Shown here: positions 8,665-17,275 of the stretch, in pieces
How the letters are laid out: every line of letters begins with the position of its first letter
How positions within the stretch are numbered: the first letter of the stretch is position 1
Source: VAZQ01 sp045811525
GTDB taxonomy: Bacteria; Pseudomonadota; Alphaproteobacteria; Rhizobiales; Xanthobacteraceae
Reading direction: 5' to 3'
DNA length: 64,000 bases
Assembly (NCBI GenBank): GCA_045811525.1
Contig: JBJMTV010000041.1
Coordinates: forward strand, 1 to 64,000
Made by a program: the position numbers and the translations under genes
Notes under the pieces: generated by a model
What the model saw: only the letters and a program-made list of their open reading frames with translations
Databases searched by the model: none
Told to the model about the DNA's origin: nothing

Positions 8665-10183
8665 TGGACGGGGTCATCCGGTTCGCCCACTTAGCATCAG
8701 CATTGGTGGTGTTCATTGCACGGTGATAGCTGTCGAGCAGTTGCGACACCGATGCGGCGGACATGTCGAGCACCGGTTTGGGATAAACGCCGAGCAAGAT
8801 CGTCAGCGCAACCAGCGGGCCGAGCGTGATCATTTCGCGGTAATCGAGGTCCTTGATGCGTGCCAGACTGGACTTCGTCAGCGCACCAAAAACGACTTTG
8901 CGATAGAGCCAAAGCGCGTAGGCCGCTGAAAGGATGGTGCCCAGGGTCGCCACCGCCGCCACCCAGGCATTCACGCGAAATGTCCCGATCAATGTGAGGA
9001 ACTCGCCAACGAAACCGGCGGTGCCGGGAAGAGCCACATTGCCGAGAGTGAACACCAGGAACGCCGCTGCATAGAGCGGCATGCGATTGACCAAGCCGCC
9101 ATAGGCAGCGATCTCACGGGTATGCATGCGGTCATAGACAACGCCGACGCACAAGAACAACGCTGCAGAAATGATGCCGTGCGAGATCATCTGGAAGATG
9201 CCGCCGCTGATGCCTTGGCTCGTAATCGCAAAAATTCCCATTGTGACAAAGCCCATATGCGCCACCGACGAATAGGCGATGAGCTTTTTCATATCCTCCT
9301 GCACCAGCGCCACCAGCGACGTGTACACCACAGCGACAACAGAGAGCGCAAACACGAGGGGAGCAAAATCGTGCGATGCAGCGGGGAACATCGGCAATGA
9401 GAAACGCAAGAACCCGTACCCCCCCATCTTCAGCAGGATTGCGGCGAGGACAACCGATCCGGCGGTCGGCGCTTCCACATGAGCGTCGGGCAACCATGTA
9501 TGTACCGGCCACATCGGCAGCTTGACGGCGAACGAGGCGAAGAAGGCCAGCCACGCCCAGGTCTGCAGACCGGAGGGGAAACCGTGGCGCAGCAAAGCCG
9601 GAATCTCGGTGGTGCCTGCCTCCCAGTACATCGCCATGATGGCAAGCAACATGAACACCGAGCCAAGCAGCGTGTAGAGAAAGAACTTGAATGTCGCGTA
9701 GACCCTTCGTGGGCCGCCCCACACCCCGATAATCAGGAACATCGGAATGAGTCCCCCTTCGAAGAAGAGGTAGAATACGACGAGGTCGAGGGCCGCAAAG
9801 GTGCCGACCATCAAGGTCTCGAGCACCAGGAACGCGATCATGTACTCCTGGACACGTTGCTGAATCGGCTGCCAGCTTGCGATGATGCAAACCGGCATCA
9901 GTGCCGTGGTGAGGATCACGAACGGCAGAGAAATGCCGTCCACCCCCATGTGATAGGTGATCGCGCCAAGCCACGCGCGCCTTTCGACGAATTGGAATTC
10001 AGCAGAGCTGGCGTCGAACCGGTACACCATGATCAGCGAGATCGCGAAAGTGACGAGCGTGGTCCACAGCGCGATCCACCGCGCGTTGCGCTTCTCCGCT
10101 TCCCCATCTCCGCGCATCGCGATGATAAAGAGCGCCCCGACAATGGGGAGAAAGGTGGTGACCGACAGAATGGGCCAGCTCAT
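8657..10183 (-). CDS. nuoM: NADH-quinone oxidoreductase subunit M
   Basis: 508 aa from the ATG at 10183 (MSWPILSVTTFLPIVGALF). It is an antiporter-like subunit with FFEGGLIPMFLIIGVWG containing the essential Glu, followed by the pump helices (LPMWPVHTWLPDAHVEAPT) and AYSSVAHMGFVTMG. The start overlaps the nuoL stop as ATGA. A longer frame back to 10372 is shadow sequence inside nuoL. Roughly 14 transmembrane helices are expected. Confidence 0.97.
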   Translation of the reverse strand: MSWPILSVTTFLPIVGALFIIAMRGDGEAEKRNARWIALWTTLVTFAISLIMVYRFDASSAEFQFVERRAWLGAITYHMGVDGISLPFVILTTALMPVCIIASWQPIQQRVQEYMIAFLVLETLMVGTFAALDLVVFYLFFEGGLIPMFLIIGVWGGPRRVYATFKFFLYTLLGSVFMLLAIMAMYWEAGTTEIPALLRHGFPSGLQTWAWLAFFASFAVKLPMWPVHTWLPDAHVEAPTAGSVVLAAILLKMGGYGFLRFSLPMFPAASHDFAPLVFALSVVAVVYTSLVALVQEDMKKLIAYSSVAHMGFVTMGIFAITSQGISGGIFQMISHGIISAALFLCVGVVYDRMHTREIAAYGGLVNRMPLYAAAFLVFTLGNVALPGTAGFVGEFLTLIGTFRVNAWVAAVATLGTILSAAYALWLYRKVVFGALTKSSLARIKDLDYREMITLGPLVALTILLGVYPKPVLDMSAASVSQLLDSYHRAMNTTNADAKWANRMTPSND

Positions 10184-12282
10184 GATCCGAGGATCCGGCT
10201 GCCGAACATGAACCAGGTGATCAGTGCTGCGACGCCGATCAGCATCGCAAAGGCGTAATGGTATAGATATCCGCTCTGCAGCCGCACTGCACCGCGCGTG
10301 ACGTCGAGCACGCGCGCTGAAACTCCATCCGGGCCCAAGCCGTCGATGAGCCGACCGTCGCCGTACTTCCACAGGATGCGACCGAGCCGGAGCGCCGGTC
10401 GCACCAACACGGCGTCATAGATCTCGTCGAAGTACCACTTGTTGAGCAGGAACCGGTAGAGCGGCTCGTGCTGACGCGCAAGCTCGCCGGGAAGCTCGGG
10501 GCGACGCACATAAAACTGCCAGGCCACAGCGAAACCGAGCACCATCATCACGGTCGGCACGATGGCGACGAGCGTTGGGATCTCGTGCATGTGCTCGAGC
10601 ACGTGATTGCCTTCGGCAAGTTTCAGCGAGTCGCGAAAAGTGTCCGAAGCCGCGTGGCCGATGAACAGATCTTTGAACGGATACCCAGACAATATGGACC
10701 CGGCGGCAAGGAACCCGAGCGGGATCAGCATCACTGCCGGGCTTTCGTGAGCAGCGTCATGGTGGTGGTGATCATGCGGAGTGCCATGAAACACCACGAG
10801 CATGAGGCGCCAGGAGTAGAAGGCGGTCAGCGCCGCCGCCGCGACGGTCATGGCATAGGCGTAGAGCGCCATCGGGTTCGTGCCGACGAACGCCGCTTCT
10901 ATGATCGCGTCTTTCGAGTAAAAGCCCGCCGTGAGCGGGAATCCGGTGAGTGCGAGCGTGCCAATAACCATCGTCCAGTAGGTGAACGGAATCTTGTCTT
11001 TCAGGCCACCCATGCGCCAAATGTCTTGCTCGTGATGCATCGCCAGAATGACGGATCCAGAGCCGAGGAACAGCAGCGCCTTGAAAAAAGCATGGGTAAA
11101 GAGGTGGAACATACCGGCCGAGTAGGCTCCCACTCCCATGGCCACGAACATGTAGCCGAGCTGCGAGCAGGTCGAGTAAGCGATGATGCGCTTTATGTCG
11201 TTCTGCACGAGCCCGACCGTTGCCGCGAATAAAGCGGTGGTGGCGCCAATGAAGGTCACAAGCGCCTGTGCGGTCGGGGCAAGCTCGAACAGCGGTGATA
11301 GCCGCGCCACCATGAATACGCCAGCTGTCACCATCGTCGCCGCATGAATCAACGCAGAGACTGGTGTGGGGCCCTCCATGGCATCGGGGAGCCAGGTATG
11401 CAGCAGGAACTGGGCGGATTTTCCCATAGCTCCGATGAAAAGGAGGACACAGATTGCGGTCAGAACCTCGATGCTCGCGCCAAGGACGGCTACGGTTTTG
11501 CCGCTGAGCGCGGGAGCTTGCGCGAATATGGTATCGAAATCGACTGCGCCGATCATCGCAAAGACCAAGAAGATGCCGAGCGCGAAGCCGAAATCACCGA
11601 CTCGGTTCACGATGAATGCTTTAATCGCCGCCGCATTGGCCTCTGGCTTGTGATACCAAAAGCCAATCAGCAGATAGCTCATCAGGCCAACTCCCTCCCA
11701 TCCGAAGAACAGTTGGATGAGATTGTCGGCTGTCACGAGCATCAGCATCGCGAATGTGAACAACGACAGATAGCAGAAGAAGCGGGGCCGATACGGGTCT
11801 TCCTCCATGTACCCGACCGAGTAGAGGTGCACGAAGCCGGAGATCGTGGTTACCACGACCAGCATGATGGCGGTGAGCGCGTCGATGCGCAGTGCCCAGT
11901 CCACCTTCAGATCACCGGCCCCCATCCAGGGGAACAGGGCCATACGTCCATCGTGATGCGCGTACAGCACGTCGACAAAGGCGACCCATGACAGCAGCAT
12001 GGAGGCGAAGAGGAATACCGTTGTCGCCAGTTCGGCAGCGCGTGATCCCGCGGCGGGGGGCTCAACGGGCTCAGGCTCCACGCCGGAGGGATGAAGGACA
12101 GCGTGCTCGGCTTCGGGGCGGGGCGCTCCATGAGGGCTGCTTTCGTCGACATGCCCTGAAGGATGGTCTTCGGCACCAGGCACCGCCGCTCCGCCGGGAA
12201 ACCGAGCTCGCGCACCGGCAAGCGCGATCAAGCCGGCGATGATAGCGCCGAGCAGCGGTAGAAAGACTATAGCGTAATACAT
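10180..12282 (-). CDS. nuoL: NADH-quinone oxidoreductase subunit L
   Basis: 700 aa, the largest antiporter-like subunit, carrying the long lateral helix at its C-terminus. Family signatures include FFGWEGVGLMSYLLIGFWY, FLLHTWLPDAMEGPTPVSAL and AYSTCSQLGYMFVA. One oddity is a polar loop of about 55 residues early in the protein (residues ~30-85, rich in Pro, Glu and His). It separates the first helix from the next and makes the protein longer than E. coli NuoL (613 aa). The insert is in frame and fits a solvent-exposed loop. Confidence 0.97.
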   Translation of the reverse strand: MYYAIVFLPLLGAIIAGLIALAGARARFPGGAAVPGAEDHPSGHVDESSPHGAPRPEAEHAVLHPSGVEPEPVEPPAAGSRAAELATTVFLFASMLLSWVAFVDVLYAHHDGRMALFPWMGAGDLKVDWALRIDALTAIMLVVVTTISGFVHLYSVGYMEEDPYRPRFFCYLSLFTFAMLMLVTADNLIQLFFGWEGVGLMSYLLIGFWYHKPEANAAAIKAFIVNRVGDFGFALGIFLVFAMIGAVDFDTIFAQAPALSGKTVAVLGASIEVLTAICVLLFIGAMGKSAQFLLHTWLPDAMEGPTPVSALIHAATMVTAGVFMVARLSPLFELAPTAQALVTFIGATTALFAATVGLVQNDIKRIIAYSTCSQLGYMFVAMGVGAYSAGMFHLFTHAFFKALLFLGSGSVILAMHHEQDIWRMGGLKDKIPFTYWTMVIGTLALTGFPLTAGFYSKDAIIEAAFVGTNPMALYAYAMTVAAAALTAFYSWRLMLVVFHGTPHDHHHHDAAHESPAVMLIPLGFLAAGSILSGYPFKDLFIGHAASDTFRDSLKLAEGNHVLEHMHEIPTLVAIVPTVMMVLGFAVAWQFYVRRPELPGELARQHEPLYRFLLNKWYFDEIYDAVLVRPALRLGRILWKYGDGRLIDGLGPDGVSARVLDVTRGAVRLQSGYLYHYAFAMLIGVAALITWFMFGSRILGS

Positions 12283-12289
12283 CCCCTGC

Positions 12290-12598
12290 TCAGCCCTTCA
12301 TCAGGTTGATGTCCTCAACCGCAATGGAGCCGCGGTTACGGAAGTAAACAACCAAAATGGCGAGACCAATCGCCGCCTCCGCCGCTGCCACGGTAAGTAC
12401 CAGCAAGGCGAACACTTGGCCGACGAGGTCCCCCAGAAACGCCGAGAATGCCACCAGGTTGATGTTGACAGCGAGCAGGATGAGCTCAATCGACATCAGA
12501 ATGACGATGACGTTCTTGCGATTGAGGAAGATGCCGAAAATACCCAGCGTGAGCAGTATGGCTGCAACCGTGAGGTAATGGCCCAGACCGACGGTCAT
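12290..12598 (-). CDS. nuoK: NADH-quinone oxidoreductase subunit K
   Basis: 102 aa, three-helix membrane subunit with the two conserved buried glutamates in MSIELILLAVN and VAAAEAAIGLAI. The start MTVGLGHYL at 12598 gives the standard length; the minus strand has GGAGAAGGAG directly upstream. The in-frame alternative at 12610 would add four residues encoded by that purine tract. It is separated from nuoL by 7 bp. Confidence 0.96.
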   Translation of the reverse strand: MTVGLGHYLTVAAILLTLGIFGIFLNRKNVIVILMSIELILLAVNINLVAFSAFLGDLVGQVFALLVLTVAAAEAAIGLAILVVYFRNRGSIAVEDINLMKG

Positions 12599-12689
12599 CT
12601 CCTTCTCCACGAATGCGCTAGGATACGATTCCGTAGTTCGTCACAGCTCAGGGACGGGCTCGGATACGAGTGTCGGAACGACAGAGAAC

Positions 12690-13304
12690 TTAGAGACCCT
12701 GACCCGATCGTACTTTAACGATGGCGATCGCGCTTTCTTTGCTGCGCGCCACCTGTGCCGCAATATTTTGTCGCCTGACATTGGGCTTGTGATGCAGCGT
12801 CAGCACGATTGCGCCGATCATCGCAACCAGCAGCACAAGTCCGGCAGCCTGAAAGAAGTAGATGTAGCGCGTGTAAAGCACATGGCCGAGCGCTTCGGTG
12901 TTGAGCATCGCCGCGAGAGGCGGGGTTGGCGACGCCACGTCTTTTGCGGCATCAGCGGCAATGGTCCAAGTCCCCACCACCAGCACCAGCTCGACGAGAA
13001 GGATCATTCCGACGACCGCGCCGATCGGAAGGTACTGCAGCGCTCCCTGCCGCAGCTCGGTGAAATCGACGTCCAACATCATGACCACGAACAGGAACAG
13101 CACTGCCACGGCGCCGACATAGACAATGATCAGGATCATCGCCAGGAATTCGGCTCCCAACAAGACGAAGAGTCCTGCCGCATTGACAAAGGCGAGGATC
13201 AGAAACAATACCGAGTGCACGGGATTCTTAGCTGCGATGACCATGAATGCGGAGCCGACACAGACGGTGGCAAACAAGTAGAAGAAGATCGCTGGTAGGA
13301 TCAT
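12690..13304 (-). CDS. nuoJ: NADH-quinone oxidoreductase subunit J
   Basis: 204 aa membrane subunit with five predicted helices. The sequence (VIAAKNPVHSVLFLILAFVN, LLGAEFLAMILIIVYVGAVA) is typical; the latter contains the pi-bulge helix involved in coupling. The gap to nuoK (91 bp) is the second-largest inside the operon and contains nothing recognisable. Confidence 0.96.
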   Translation of the reverse strand: MILPAIFFYLFATVCVGSAFMVIAAKNPVHSVLFLILAFVNAAGLFVLLGAEFLAMILIIVYVGAVAVLFLFVVMMLDVDFTELRQGALQYLPIGAVVGMILLVELVLVVGTWTIAADAAKDVASPTPPLAAMLNTEALGHVLYTRYIYFFQAAGLVLLVAMIGAIVLTLHHKPNVRRQNIAAQVARSKESAIAIVKVRSGQGL

Positions 13305-13313
13305 CTCCCGTGC

Positions 13314-13802
13314 TCACCGGTACGGCGCATCGAGCGCGATGTTCTTCGCGATCTCACGCTCCCAACGATCACCATTCGCCAGGAGCCTCTCTTTGTCGAA
13401 GTAGAGCTCCTCGCGCGTTTCGGTGGCGAACTCGAAGTTTGGCCCTTCGACGATCGCATCCACCGGACAGGACTCCTGGCACAGCCCGCAATAGATGCAC
13501 TTCACCATGTCGATGTCGTAGCGCGTCGTGCGACGTGTGCCGTCGTTGCGGCGCGGCCCCGCTTCGATAGTGATCGCCTGGGCCGGGCAGACCGCCTCAC
13601 ACAGCTTGCAGGCGATGCAGCGCTCCTCCCCATTGGGATAACGGCGCAACGCGTGCTCACCGCGAAAGCGAGGCGAGATAGGACCCTTCTCAAAAGGGTA
13701 ATTGAGCGTCGGCTTGGGTTTAAAGAAGTAGCGCATGGCCAGCCAAAATGCCGATACGAACTCCTGGAGAAAGATCGCTCGGGCAGCGTGCTCCATTCTC
13801 AT
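13314..13802 (-). CDS. nuoI: NADH-quinone oxidoreductase subunit I (two [4Fe-4S] clusters)
   Basis: 162 aa ferredoxin-like peripheral-arm subunit carrying clusters N6a and N6b. The two motifs CIACKLCEAVCP and CIYCGLCQESCP are intact. Starts at 13802 (MRMEH) or 13796 (MEHAARAIFL) are both possible. It lies 9 bp before nuoJ. Upstream it is separated from nuoH by a small membrane-protein gene. Confidence 0.96.
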   Translation of the reverse strand: MRMEHAARAIFLQEFVSAFWLAMRYFFKPKPTLNYPFEKGPISPRFRGEHALRRYPNGEERCIACKLCEAVCPAQAITIEAGPRRNDGTRRTTRYDIDMVKCIYCGLCQESCPVDAIVEGPNFEFATETREELYFDKERLLANGDRWEREIAKNIALDAPYR

Positions 13803-13878
13803 AGCGCCCTCCTTTGGGGCCTGCCGATCGGGCGGCCGCCCATACCGTAGGAGCCGGGCGTGTGCCGACGCGCGACGA

Positions 13879-14112
13879 TCACCCCCATAGTTTCAGGGCG
13901 AGCCAGTAGCCCGCCCCGGCAAACAGCAGGATGTCCCCGCTGAGGACGAGGCGGCGCAACAAGGGTCTTTCCTGCTCGTAAAACGCCGCATCGGCCGGGT
14001 CGCGGGCCCCGTACGCACGTTCGATCACAGCAACCAACGGGGCGTAGACAAGCGCCGCAATGACAGTTCCGGCGAATGCCCCGACCAAACCAGCCAGGGA
14101 CAAGTCGATCAT
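13879..14112 (-). CDS. Small two-helix membrane protein inside the nuo operon
   Basis: 77 aa. One helix near residues 6-29 (AGLVGAFAGTVIAALVYAPL), a charged middle (ERAYGARDPADAAFYEQE), and a second helix near residues 58-74 (GDILLFAGAGYWLALKLWG). The ATG at 14112 is preceded on the minus strand by GGAG with a 5-nt spacer, so it should be translated. It sits 12 bp after nuoH and 76 bp before nuoI on the same strand. I do not recognise a family. It is not one of the 14 bacterial core subunits; a supernumerary subunit or assembly factor is a guess from position. Confidence 0.7.
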   Translation of the reverse strand: MIDLSLAGLVGAFAGTVIAALVYAPLVAVIERAYGARDPADAAFYEQERPLLRRLVLSGDILLFAGAGYWLALKLWG

Positions 14113-14124
14113 GCCATCTCCGTA

Positions 14125-15150
14125 TCATTTGGGCGCGAGCCCCGAGTACTGCAATATGCCCGCGACGATGGCCACCATGCCGAGCGAGAGGGGCAGGAAC
14201 ACCTTCCACCCCAATCGCATGAGTTGATCGTACCGGTAGCGCGGCACGATTGCCTTGGTCATGGCGAACAGAAAGAACATGAAGAAGCATTTGAGCACGA
14301 ACCAAATCACGCCGGGCACCCAGGTGAACGGCGCCACCGGGTAAGGCGGCAGCCAGCCACCAAGGAAAAGTATGGTCCCCATAGCGCACATGGTGGCGAT
14401 TGCGATGTATTCACCGAGAAAAAACAACAGAAATGGCGTGGCTGAATATTCGACCGCAAAACCAGCCACCAGCTCGGATTCAGCCTCGACCAGGTCAAAC
14501 GGCGGACGGTTCGTCTCGGCCAAGGCTGAAATGAAAAATACCACGAACATTGGGAAGAGCGGCAACCAGTACCACTGCAGCAAGCCATATCGGCCATCCT
14601 GGGCCTCGACGATTGTGGTCAGGCGAAGCGACCCCGCACACAAGAGCACCGTCACGAAGACAAAGCCGATCGAGACTTCGTAGGACACCATTTGTGCCGC
14701 CGAACGCAAGGCGGCGAGCAAGGGGTATTTCGAGTTGGATGACCAACCCGCCATGATCACGCCATAGACCATGAGCGACGAGATTGCGAAAATGTAGAGG
14801 ACGCCGACGTTGAGGTCGGCAATCGCCCACTCGGCATTGACCGGAATGACCGCCCACGCGGAAAGTGCCAAAACCGCAGTGACGAGCGGTGCCAACAGAA
14901 ACACACCCTTGTTCGCGCCTGAGGGTATGATCGGCTCTTTGACCGTGAACTTGATCAGGTCGGCGAAGGACTGCAACAGACCCCATGGGCCAACCACATT
15001 TGGGCCGCGACGGATCTGCACCGCGGCCCAAATCTTGCGATCGGCGTAAAGCACGTAGGCCGTGATGACGAGCAGTGCCACCAGCATCAGCACGCTTTGT
15101 GCGACAATGATGATGACCGGCCAGAGGTAGTTGGTCCAAAGCTCCGCCAT
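14125..15150 (-). CDS. nuoH: NADH-quinone oxidoreductase subunit H
   Basis: 341 aa membrane subunit at the interface with the peripheral arm, forming part of the quinone-access channel. Signatures include ADRKIWAAVQIRRGPNVVGP, PFDLVEAESELVAGF and RYRYDQLM near the C-terminus. The ATG at 15150 (MAELWTNYLWP) lies 5 bp after the nuoG stop; the longer frame to 15204 runs into nuoG and is unlikely. Confidence 0.97.
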   Translation of the reverse strand: MAELWTNYLWPVIIIVAQSVLMLVALLVITAYVLYADRKIWAAVQIRRGPNVVGPWGLLQSFADLIKFTVKEPIIPSGANKGVFLLAPLVTAVLALSAWAVIPVNAEWAIADLNVGVLYIFAISSLMVYGVIMAGWSSNSKYPLLAALRSAAQMVSYEVSIGFVFVTVLLCAGSLRLTTIVEAQDGRYGLLQWYWLPLFPMFVVFFISALAETNRPPFDLVEAESELVAGFAVEYSATPFLLFFLGEYIAIATMCAMGTILFLGGWLPPYPVAPFTWVPGVIWFVLKCFFMFFLFAMTKAIVPRYRYDQLMRLGWKVFLPLSLGMVAIVAGILQYSGLAPK

Positions 15151-15155
15151 CCCTG

Positions 15156-17231
15156 CTACTCCGCGGCGGTCAATGCAGCACACCCCTCGGCGATCGAGGA
15201 GCATTCGGCCATCACAACAGATGCGCGCGCGATTGGATTGCTCAGATAGAAATCATCAAGCGCTTCGGCAAAGGCCCTTCGCTCAGCGTTCCCCTCAAAG
15301 GTGGCGAGGCGCACAATGTCTGCGCGCTCGCCGAGCCCGACCTCATCGATCCGCTGCAGGTGTGGGTGCGCCTTGAACATGGTCCGACGCAACTGTGAGA
15401 GCGAGTCGTAAGGAAGCCTGCAGCCAAGCACCTCCGACAGCGCCCGCAGGATTGCCCAATCCTCACGTGCTTCGCCGGGCGGGAAGGAGGCGCGACCCGC
15501 CATTTGCACGCGTCCCTCCATGTTGACAAAGATGCCGGACTTCTCCGGGTACGCCGCTCCCGGCAGGATAACATCCGCGCGATGCGCACCACGGTCACCG
15601 TGCGTACCCAGATAGACGACAAAAGCGCCGGCCGCGATGTCGATCTCGTCGGCGCCAAGCAGGAAGAGCACATCGAGCGCTCCCGGAGCTGCCATCTCGG
15701 CAGCACTGCGACCGCCCTCCCCGGGAACGAAGCCGATATCGAGGGCCCCGACGCGGGCGGCGGCCGTATGAAGAACGCAGTAGCCGTTCCAATCCTGAGC
15801 ATTGCTTGCAAGCGCTGCCTTCGCCGCGAGCGCCGCAATCGCGCTGCCGTCCGGGCGTGCCAAGGCGCCCATTCCTACGATCACCACGGGATGTGCCGCC
15901 TGCCTCAGCGCGGCACTAAAAGGATGCCTCCCCGCAATGACCTCGCTCAGCGTGTCCGGGCCCGCACCGAGGTAATCATAGGGGTAGGTAAGATCGACCC
16001 TAGGCCCTATCAGCCCAACGGGCAGATTGCCCATCCGCCAACGCTTGCGAATACGCGCATTGAGCACGGCCGCTTCCCGACGCGGGTTCGTGCCGATCAT
16101 TAGCAGGGCGTCGGCTTTCTCGATCCCCGCTATGGTCGCATTGAACAGGTAGCTTGCGCGGCCCCGCTGCGGATCAAGTGCGGCACCGTCCTGCCGGCAA
16201 TCGAGATTCCTCGCACCCACAGCGCCCATCAATTGCTTGAGCGCGAAGATCTCCTCGACTGCTGGCAGGTCGCCGACGAGGGCACCAATGCGCTCCGGCG
16301 GCGTGCTTCTCATTTTCACGGCAATCGCCTCGAACGCGTCACTCCACGAGGCGGGCACCAGTCGACCGTCGATACGAATGTAGGGCTGATCGAGCCGCTG
16401 CGTGCGCAGACCGTCAACAACGTGGCGAGTCTTGTCGGAGATCCACTCCTCGTTCACATCGTCGTTGACACGCGGCAGGATACGCATCACCTCGCGTCCG
16501 CGGCTATCGATCCGAATCGCTGAGCCGAGCGCATCCATCACATCGATGGACTCAGTCTTGCCGAGTTCCCAAGGGCGCGCAGTAAAGGCGTAGGGCTTGG
16601 ACGTAAGAGCGCCGACGGGGCAGAGATCGACCACGTTGCCCTGCAGCTCCGAGGTCATCGCTTGTTCGAGATAGGTCGTGATCTCCATGTCCTCACCACG
16701 GCCGATCGCACCAAGCTCGGGCACTCCGGCTACCTCGGTGGAGAAGCGAACACAACGCGTGCAGTGGATGCAGCGGTTCATGGTGGTCTTGACCAGCGCG
16801 CCGATATCCTTGTCCTCTACGGCCCGTTTGTTCTCCTGATAACGGCTGGAATCGACACCGTAGGCCATCGCCTGATCCTGCAAATCGCATTCACCGCCCT
16901 GGTCGCAGATTGGGCAATCAAGCGGATGATTGATCAGCAGGAACTCCATGACGCCTTCGCGCGCCTTGCGCACCATCGGCGTCTTGGTGTTGACGACGGG
17001 AGGCTCACCATTGGGTCCCGGCCGACAATCCCGCACGCCCCATGCGCATGACGCGACCGGCTTCGGCGAGCCTTTGAGCTCGACCAGACACATGCGGCAG
17101 TTACCGGCGATCGAAAGCCGCTCATGGAAACAGAACCGCGGGATCTCGGCCCCCGCCGCCTCGCAGGCCTGGAGGAGTGTGTATTCGGCGGGGACTTCGG
17201 TTTCCTTGCCGTCGACAATGAGCTTGGTCAT
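15156..17231 (-). CDS. nuoG: NADH-quinone oxidoreductase subunit G
   Basis: 691 aa iron-sulfur subunit of the NADH dehydrogenase module. The N-terminal 2Fe-2S ferredoxin domain (RFCFHERLSIAGNCRMC), the His-Cys cluster segment (HPLDCPICDQGGECDLQ) and the 4Fe-4S ligands (CIHCTRCVRF, then CPVGAL) are followed by a long molybdopterin-oxidoreductase-like domain that no longer binds cofactor in this family. The C-terminal part is more variable. It lies 44 bp downstream of nuoF. Confidence 0.96.
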   Translation of the reverse strand: MTKLIVDGKETEVPAEYTLLQACEAAGAEIPRFCFHERLSIAGNCRMCLVELKGSPKPVASCAWGVRDCRPGPNGEPPVVNTKTPMVRKAREGVMEFLLINHPLDCPICDQGGECDLQDQAMAYGVDSSRYQENKRAVEDKDIGALVKTTMNRCIHCTRCVRFSTEVAGVPELGAIGRGEDMEITTYLEQAMTSELQGNVVDLCPVGALTSKPYAFTARPWELGKTESIDVMDALGSAIRIDSRGREVMRILPRVNDDVNEEWISDKTRHVVDGLRTQRLDQPYIRIDGRLVPASWSDAFEAIAVKMRSTPPERIGALVGDLPAVEEIFALKQLMGAVGARNLDCRQDGAALDPQRGRASYLFNATIAGIEKADALLMIGTNPRREAAVLNARIRKRWRMGNLPVGLIGPRVDLTYPYDYLGAGPDTLSEVIAGRHPFSAALRQAAHPVVIVGMGALARPDGSAIAALAAKAALASNAQDWNGYCVLHTAAARVGALDIGFVPGEGGRSAAEMAAPGALDVLFLLGADEIDIAAGAFVVYLGTHGDRGAHRADVILPGAAYPEKSGIFVNMEGRVQMAGRASFPPGEAREDWAILRALSEVLGCRLPYDSLSQLRRTMFKAHPHLQRIDEVGLGERADIVRLATFEGNAERRAFAEALDDFYLSNPIARASVVMAECSSIAEGCAALTAAE

Positions 17232-17275
17232 CGCACCTTTAGCTTGTTGGAGTCGTATTCAGGACCGTGAACGCG

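Noticed and set aside
9132..9974. 280-codon minus-strand frame inside nuoM
   Set aside because: It is nuoM read in another frame; the nuoM frame carries all the family signatures.
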